DNA of 64,000 nt, from contig NZ_JAFCMB010000025.1 in NCBI RefSeq assembly GCF_018130145.1, forward strand, positions 1 through 64,000. The letters run 5' to 3'. Source of the stretch: Bradyrhizobium sp. AUGA SZCCT0176 (GTDB taxonomy: Bacteria > Pseudomonadota > Alphaproteobacteria > Rhizobiales > Xanthobacteraceae). Below are positions 60,153 through 64,000 of this stretch, in pieces (within the stretch, counting starts at the first letter, position 1; every line of letters starts with the position of its first letter). The notes under the pieces were generated by a model. The model made no database searches and was not told the DNA's origin. It saw nothing but the letters and a program-made list of their open reading frames with translations. The position numbers and the translations under genes were made by a program.

Positions 60153-60256
60153 AGCGTTTTCGAGTGAAGTGGATACCGGTTCGCATAAGAAAACGCGTCA
60201 AGACAAAGACTGGAGCCTGACCGGTTCTGATTCAATCAGAACCGGTCAGGCTCCAG
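60153..60256 (+). repeat. Bipartite palindromic repeat, copy 5 (complete)
   Basis: Core 60153-60203 (AGCGTTTTCGAGTGAAGTGG, ATACCGGTTCGCAT, AAGAAAACGCGTCAAGACAAAG), followed by the hairpin 60210-60256: CTGGAGCCTGACCGG / CCGGTCAGGCTCCAG around TTCTGATTCAATCAGAA. Compared with copy 1, both arms of the stem changed together while the loop CTGATTCAATCAG/CCGATTCAATCGG stayed similar. Confidence 0.9.
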
Positions 60257-60264
60257 AACCCGCT

Positions 60265-61242
60265 TTATTGTCGCAAGAACGCCTCGAGGCGGGCGAACAG
60301 CGGGTTTTCCCGGTCGAGCACATAGTCGAGGGCAGCCACCGAAACCGTGTCGGCGCCGTGCTCGCGCAGGAAGCTGCCGAGCGCGTAGAGCTTCGACGGC
60401 GGGCAGTGCAGCGTCAGCATGCCCGACGAGGTCGGGCCGCCGAACGGGGCGACGACACCGAAGCGGTTATGCGCCTCGGTCAGCAGCCTGTCGTTGCAGC
60501 CGGCAAAGCGGGTGCGGACTTCGCGATATTTGCTGGCGCGGGCACGTGCGGCGATGTGATCGAGGATGACGCGCGCGGTCTCGCGCGCCCCGCTCGACCA
60601 GTCGGCATCCTTTGAGGCGACGAGGTTGGCCTGGCTGCGCAGGATCACGCCGTCGTCGAGCACCTTGAGGCCGTTGGCGACGAGGGTGGCACCTGTTGTC
60701 GTGATATCGACGATCATCTCGGCGGTGCCGACCGCGGGCGCGCCTTCGGTCGCGCCGGCGCTCTCGACGATGCGGTAATCGACCACGCCGTGGGTGGCGA
60801 AGAAGTTTCGGGTCAGGTTGATGTATTTGGTAGCGACCCGCATGCGCCGGTTATGCTGCGCGCGGAAACCCGTCGTGACGTCGTCGAGATCGGCCATGGT
60901 GCGGACGTCGATCCAAGCCTGCGGTACCGCGACCACGACATTGGCGCTGCCGAAGCCGAGATTGTCGATCAACAGCACGCGCTTGTCGGCGTCCACGATG
61001 CTTTCGCGCAAGAGATCTTCGCCGGTCACGCCGAGATGCACCATGCCGCGGGCGAGCTGCGAGGCAATCTCGCTCGCCGAGAGATAGGCGATCTCGACAT
61101 TGTCGAGCCCGGAGATGGTGCCGCGATAATCGCGGGCGCCGCGCGGCTTGGCGAGGCTGAGACCGGCGCGCGTGAAGAACGCTTCGGCTTCTTCCTGCAG
61201 GCGGCCCTTGGAGGGAACGGCGAGAACGAAGGGCGCGGTCAT
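60265..61242 (-). CDS. hisG: ATP phosphoribosyltransferase, HisG
   Basis: The product is 325 aa. It starts with FVLAVPSKGRLQEEAEAFF, and the catalytic PRPP loop is ITTTGATLVANGLKVL near residue 190. It catalyses the first step of histidine biosynthesis. The length (325 aa) is that of the long form, with a C-terminal part (about 230-325: GGPTSSGMLTLHCPP and YVLDRENPLFARLEAFL) beyond the catalytic core. Even so, the hisZ gene lies directly upstream with a four-base overlap (ATGA), a pairing usually associated with short HisG. Confidence 0.94.
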   Translation of the reverse strand: MTAPFVLAVPSKGRLQEEAEAFFTRAGLSLAKPRGARDYRGTISGLDNVEIAYLSASEIASQLARGMVHLGVTGEDLLRESIVDADKRVLLIDNLGFGSANVVVAVPQAWIDVRTMADLDDVTTGFRAQHNRRMRVATKYINLTRNFFATHGVVDYRIVESAGATEGAPAVGTAEMIVDITTTGATLVANGLKVLDDGVILRSQANLVASKDADWSSGARETARVILDHIAARARASKYREVRTRFAGCNDRLLTEAHNRFGVVAPFGGPTSSGMLTLHCPPSKLYALGSFLREHGADTVSVAALDYVLDRENPLFARLEAFLRQ

Positions 61243-62399
61243 GATGCGTTCCCGACCGGTTTGCGGAGTTGCGTCAGGGCTTCGATCCAGACCGAGAAGC
61301 CGACCGCCGGGATCGGCGCCGCCGAGCCGAGCTGGGTCATCAGCCCGTCATAGCGCCCGCCTGCCACCAGCGGCTCGATGCCGTTACCCTTGCCGTGCAG
61401 TTCGAATTCGAAGCCGGTGTAGTAGTCGAGGCCTCGTCCGAAGGCGGTCGAAAAGCGCGTCAGGCTGGTGTCGATGCCGCGCGCCGCCATGAAGCCGACC
61501 CGGCTTTCGAGCTGATCGATCGCCGCCGTCAAATTGAGTTTTGTGTCCTCGGCCAACGCGCGCAGTTGCGCGACCGCGTCGTCGGGGTCGCCCGCGATGG
61601 CAAGAAAGCGCTTGATGGTCGCGAGTGCGTCGCGCGGCAGCGCGCCGCTCTTGAGCGTCGATTGTTCGAGGAAGCGGTCGGCGATTTCGGCAACGGTGCG
61701 GCCGCCGACATTGGTGGTGCCGGCGATCGACATCAGGTCGGTGACCAGCGCCAGCGCGGCCTTGCGGTCGGAGCCGGCAAGGGCTGCCAGCACGCCTTCA
61801 TACTCGTTGCGGCCGGGGGCGGTCGCCAGTGTCAGCTGCTCGATGTCCTGGGTGAGGCTGACCTTGCGGTTGAAATCCTTGATCAGCCGCCGCTTCCAGA
61901 CCGGATAAAGCTCGAGCGCATCGATCAGCGCGGTGAACAGCGCGACGTCGCCGGTGCGGATTTCGACATCGCTCAGGCCGAACGCCGAAGTCGCCTCCAG
62001 CGCCAGCGCCAGCATTTCCGCATCCGCCGCGGCGCGATCCTGCCGGCCGAAGGATTCGATGCCGGCCTGCAGGAACTGGCTCGGCTGGCCGTCGCGATAA
62101 CGGAACACCGGCCCAAGATAGCTGAAGCCAGCGGGCTGGCCGGCACGCCCCGAGGCCAGATAGTCCCGCGCCACCGGAATGGTGAGATCGGGACGAAGGC
62201 AAAGCTCCTCGCCGCTGGCGTCGGCGGTCAGATAGAGGCTCTTGCGGATGTCCTCGCCGGAGAGGTCCAGGAACGGCTCGGCCGGCTGCAAAATCGCCGG
62301 TTCAGCCTGGACGTAGCCGGCCTGCGCAAACGACAAAAGCAGCGCGTCCGCCCATGTGGCGGACCCGGCGGCACCATCGATGGCGGCGGTTACGGTCAT
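61239..62399 (-). CDS. hisZ: HisZ, regulatory subunit related to HisRS
   Basis: The product is 386 aa and follows the class II aminoacyl-tRNA synthetase fold of HisRS without the anticodon-binding domain: LRPDLTIPVARDYLA (about 68-82), FSYLGPVFRYRDG, GRGLDYYTGFEFEL and GGRYDGLMTQLG near the end (shown in short pieces). It lacks the full HisRS length, so HisZ rather than hisS. It activates and confers histidine feedback on HisG. The pair forms a two-gene operon. Confidence 0.93.
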   Translation of the reverse strand: MTVTAAIDGAAGSATWADALLLSFAQAGYVQAEPAILQPAEPFLDLSGEDIRKSLYLTADASGEELCLRPDLTIPVARDYLASGRAGQPAGFSYLGPVFRYRDGQPSQFLQAGIESFGRQDRAAADAEMLALALEATSAFGLSDVEIRTGDVALFTALIDALELYPVWKRRLIKDFNRKVSLTQDIEQLTLATAPGRNEYEGVLAALAGSDRKAALALVTDLMSIAGTTNVGGRTVAEIADRFLEQSTLKSGALPRDALATIKRFLAIAGDPDDAVAQLRALAEDTKLNLTAAIDQLESRVGFMAARGIDTSLTRFSTAFGRGLDYYTGFEFELHGKGNGIEPLVAGGRYDGLMTQLGSAAPIPAVGFSVWIEALTQLRKPVGNAS

Positions 62400-62519
62400 T
62401 TCGCGTCCAAATATCCCGAAAAACGGGTTCCAAGAGGTATCAAGCGTTTGTTGGCGGAGGCCTTAGCATGGCCGGGGCAGGGTTTCGACAGAGATTGGTG
62501 TCGTCACTTAACGCGGGGT

Positions 62520-63296
62520 TCAATGAGGCTTAACGGCCTCGGCTGCCTGACCCGGGCCGGCCCAGTCGCCGAGCGCGGCCTGCACCAGCGCCAGCGCCGC
62601 GACGCCGGCGGTATCGGCGCGCAAAATTCGGGGGCCAAGCGAAAGCCGCAGCGTTCGCGGCTGGCGCAGCAACAGCGCGCGCTCTTCCTCGGCAAATCCG
62701 CCTTCGGGACCGATCAGGATGTCGATGCCGTCAGCCGTTAACCCGTTTTGCAGCGCCTGCAGCGGCGAGGTAATTTCCGCCGCCTCGTCGCAGAAAACCA
62801 AAAGGCGCTCCGGCTGGCGCTGGCTCAGAAAGCGATCGAGCGGCATCGGTTCGGCAACGTCGGCCAGACTCAGGATGCCGCATTGCTCGGCGGCCTCGAT
62901 GACATTGGCGCGCATCCGCTCGCCATTGACCCGCGAGACCTGGGTAAAACGCGTCAAAACCGGTTGCAGCTTTGAGGCGCCCATCTCGACCGCCTTCTGC
63001 ACCATGTAGTCGAGCCGGGCATGTTTTAACGGGGCAAAGACGTAGGCGATGTCGGGCAGGCGATCCTGCGGCCGGTTCTGGATGAGGATCTCGAGGCTGT
63101 CGGGCCGCTTCCGCCCGATAATCTGCGCCTGCCATTCGCCGTCGCGGCCGTTGAACACCAATATCGATTCGCCGGCGGAAAGCCGCAGCACATTGCCGAG
63201 ATAATTGCTTTGGTTCCGCTCCAGCGGGACCCTTTCGCCCGGGCTCAAGGCGGCATCGACGAACAGGCGAGGGGCACGAAAATCGAGTTCAGGCAT
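62520..63296 (-). CDS. rsmE: 16S rRNA (uracil-1498-N3)-methyltransferase RsmE
   Basis: The product is 258 aa, standard length. The N-terminal PUA-like part has RLFVDAALSPGERV and NYLGNVLRLSAGESILVFNG; the SPOUT domain includes KHARLDYMVQKAVEMGASKL and the SAM knot IGPEGGFAEEE and LGPRILRADTAG near the end. It methylates U1498 of 16S rRNA. It lies 121 bases beyond hisZ on the same strand. Confidence 0.95.
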   Translation of the reverse strand: MPELDFRAPRLFVDAALSPGERVPLERNQSNYLGNVLRLSAGESILVFNGRDGEWQAQIIGRKRPDSLEILIQNRPQDRLPDIAYVFAPLKHARLDYMVQKAVEMGASKLQPVLTRFTQVSRVNGERMRANVIEAAEQCGILSLADVAEPMPLDRFLSQRQPERLLVFCDEAAEITSPLQALQNGLTADGIDILIGPEGGFAEEERALLLRQPRTLRLSLGPRILRADTAGVAALALVQAALGDWAGPGQAAEAVKPH

Positions 63297-63501
63297 CTGT
63301 GATTGTTCCGTTTCGCGCCCGTTTTAGCCTAAAGGGTTAGAATCCGGGGACAATTTAATGATTCGGTGCGGCCCAGCGCCGCGCTGCCGCCTAAATCCAC
63401 GGGTTGTTAAGGGCCGGCAGGAATCGTAAAAAGCCCCGTCGGAATTGTGCTTCGATCGGAAGTCGCCCGGGCCCTGCTGGACCTTTGCCGGAGAAACACC
63501 T

Positions 63502-64000
63502 TTGATAATCCGCCGTCTCATTGTGCCCCTGACGATTGCCGTCGTGACCATTCACGCGGGGCAGGCCTTTGCGCAGACCCCATTTCCGGCGCCACTGCCC
63601 AACGGACAGGCTGCACCCGCAACCGCAAGCAGCGCGTCGCCGTTCCCGTCGGTGAACGGCGCAGCCCCCGCGGCGTCGGTGGGTGGTCCTTCACCGTTCC
63701 CGTCGGCGGGAGCCGCCCCGGGCGGGGGCTCGGCATTCGACCGTGGACCGCCGCCACAAGCCAGCGGCGCGGCGGATGCCTGCATGAAGGGCTTCGTTCC
63801 CTTGCGCGAGGACGCCGAGAAGCGCGGCAAGCTGATCAAGGCCGCCAGCGATCGCAAGGCGTCGCCGGACGAGGCCTGCAAGCTGATCGGCAGTTACAGC
63901 CAGGCCGAAGTCAAGATGATCAAATATGTCGAGACAAATTCCGCGAAATGCGGAATTCCGCCGCAGATCGCCGAGCAGCTCAAGAACGGCCACAAGAACA
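63502..64000 (+). CDS. Secreted protein with Cys-containing helical domain (partial)
   Basis: Cut by the right edge. A TTG start at 63502 has GGAG 8 bases upstream. A signal peptide (IIRRLIVPLTIAVVTIHAGQ, then AFAQ) is followed by a low-complexity Pro/Ala/Gly/Ser linker (about 30-90) with three PFP repeats. Then comes a compact helical domain with ACMKGFVPLREDAEKRGKLI, CKLIGSYSQAEVKMIKYVE and KCGIPPQIAEQLKNG. Three Cys are seen in the part available. I recall similar Bradyrhizobium hypotheticals. Function unknown. Confidence 0.75.
   Translation, partial: MIIRRLIVPLTIAVVTIHAGQAFAQTPFPAPLPNGQAAPATASSASPFPSVNGAAPAASVGGPSPFPSAGAAPGGGSAFDRGPPPQASGAADACMKGFVPLREDAEKRGKLIKAASDRKASPDEACKLIGSYSQAEVKMIKYVETNSAKCGIPPQIAEQLKNGHKN

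Overview
The window reads as chromosomal DNA from a Bradyrhizobium-like member of the Nitrobacteraceae (Alphaproteobacteria). The grounds are the high GC content, a fixNOQP-type cbb3 oxidase operon, three orphan Bug/TctC receptors, a tRNA-His of the alphaproteobacterial type (no encoded G-1, G1:U72, A73), a CIRCE-controlled groESL, a CheZ-like protein with the FQDLTGQ motif, and several dispersed intergenic repeats that I associate with Bradyrhizobium. Assignment to genus is inference; no 16S rRNA gene is present.

Layout. 1-580: a dispersed repeat copy and tRNA-His. 1.0-7.8 kb: a metal-handling cluster made of a His-rich secreted peptide, two paralogous ~120-aa periplasmic proteins flanking the block, a His/Cys-rich protein, and a CusB/CzcB-like adaptor with a heavy-metal RND permease. 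8.0-16.3 kb: a META-like secreted protein, two small peptides with double-glycine leader motifs, a LysR regulator divergent from a Bug receptor and a tartrate-dehydrogenase-like enzyme, a Tat-exported metallo-hydrolase, a second Bug receptor and an MFS carrier. 16.3-20.6 kb: a K+ channel with a C-terminal zinc ribbon, then a membrane class III cyclase translationally coupled to a UrtA-like binding protein. 20.6-29.3 kb (minus strand): dCMP deaminase, double-hotdog thioesterase, amidase, a second HME-RND permease and adaptor, and a third Bug receptor. 29.3-32.1 kb: a repeat-rich stretch with an orphan gene. 32.1-40.9 kb (minus): a GMC oxidoreductase and a cbb3 operon, fixNOQP-(72-aa TM protein)-DUF2189-fixI-fixS, without fixG or fixH. 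41.5-43.5 kb: PPK2 with a partner protein. 43.6-47.0 kb: a GNAT relic and a cluster of very small genes, many with zinc-ribbon motifs, three of them sharing a conserved leader. 47.0-51.8 kb: a carotenoid-desaturase-like gene broken by one in-frame TGA, a secreted protein, and an alpha/beta-hydrolase-TM-GH108 fusion. 51.8-54.2 kb: groESL. 54.3-64.0 kb: lipoprotein, CheZ, L,D-transpeptidase, DUF2076 protein, ChbG/HpnK deacetylase with a GT2 glycosyltransferase, hisG-hisZ, rsmE and a partial secreted protein.

How they fit together. Two heavy-metal RND systems without a linked outer-membrane channel, plus His-rich periplasmic proteins and the FixI copper ATPase, point to substantial copper or other metal traffic. 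The cbb3 oxidase implies microaerobic respiration. The best candidates for something undescribed are the cyclase/binding-protein pair, the zinc-ribbon microprotein cluster with its shared SD-sequestering leader, the double-glycine peptides, and the hydrolase-muramidase fusion.
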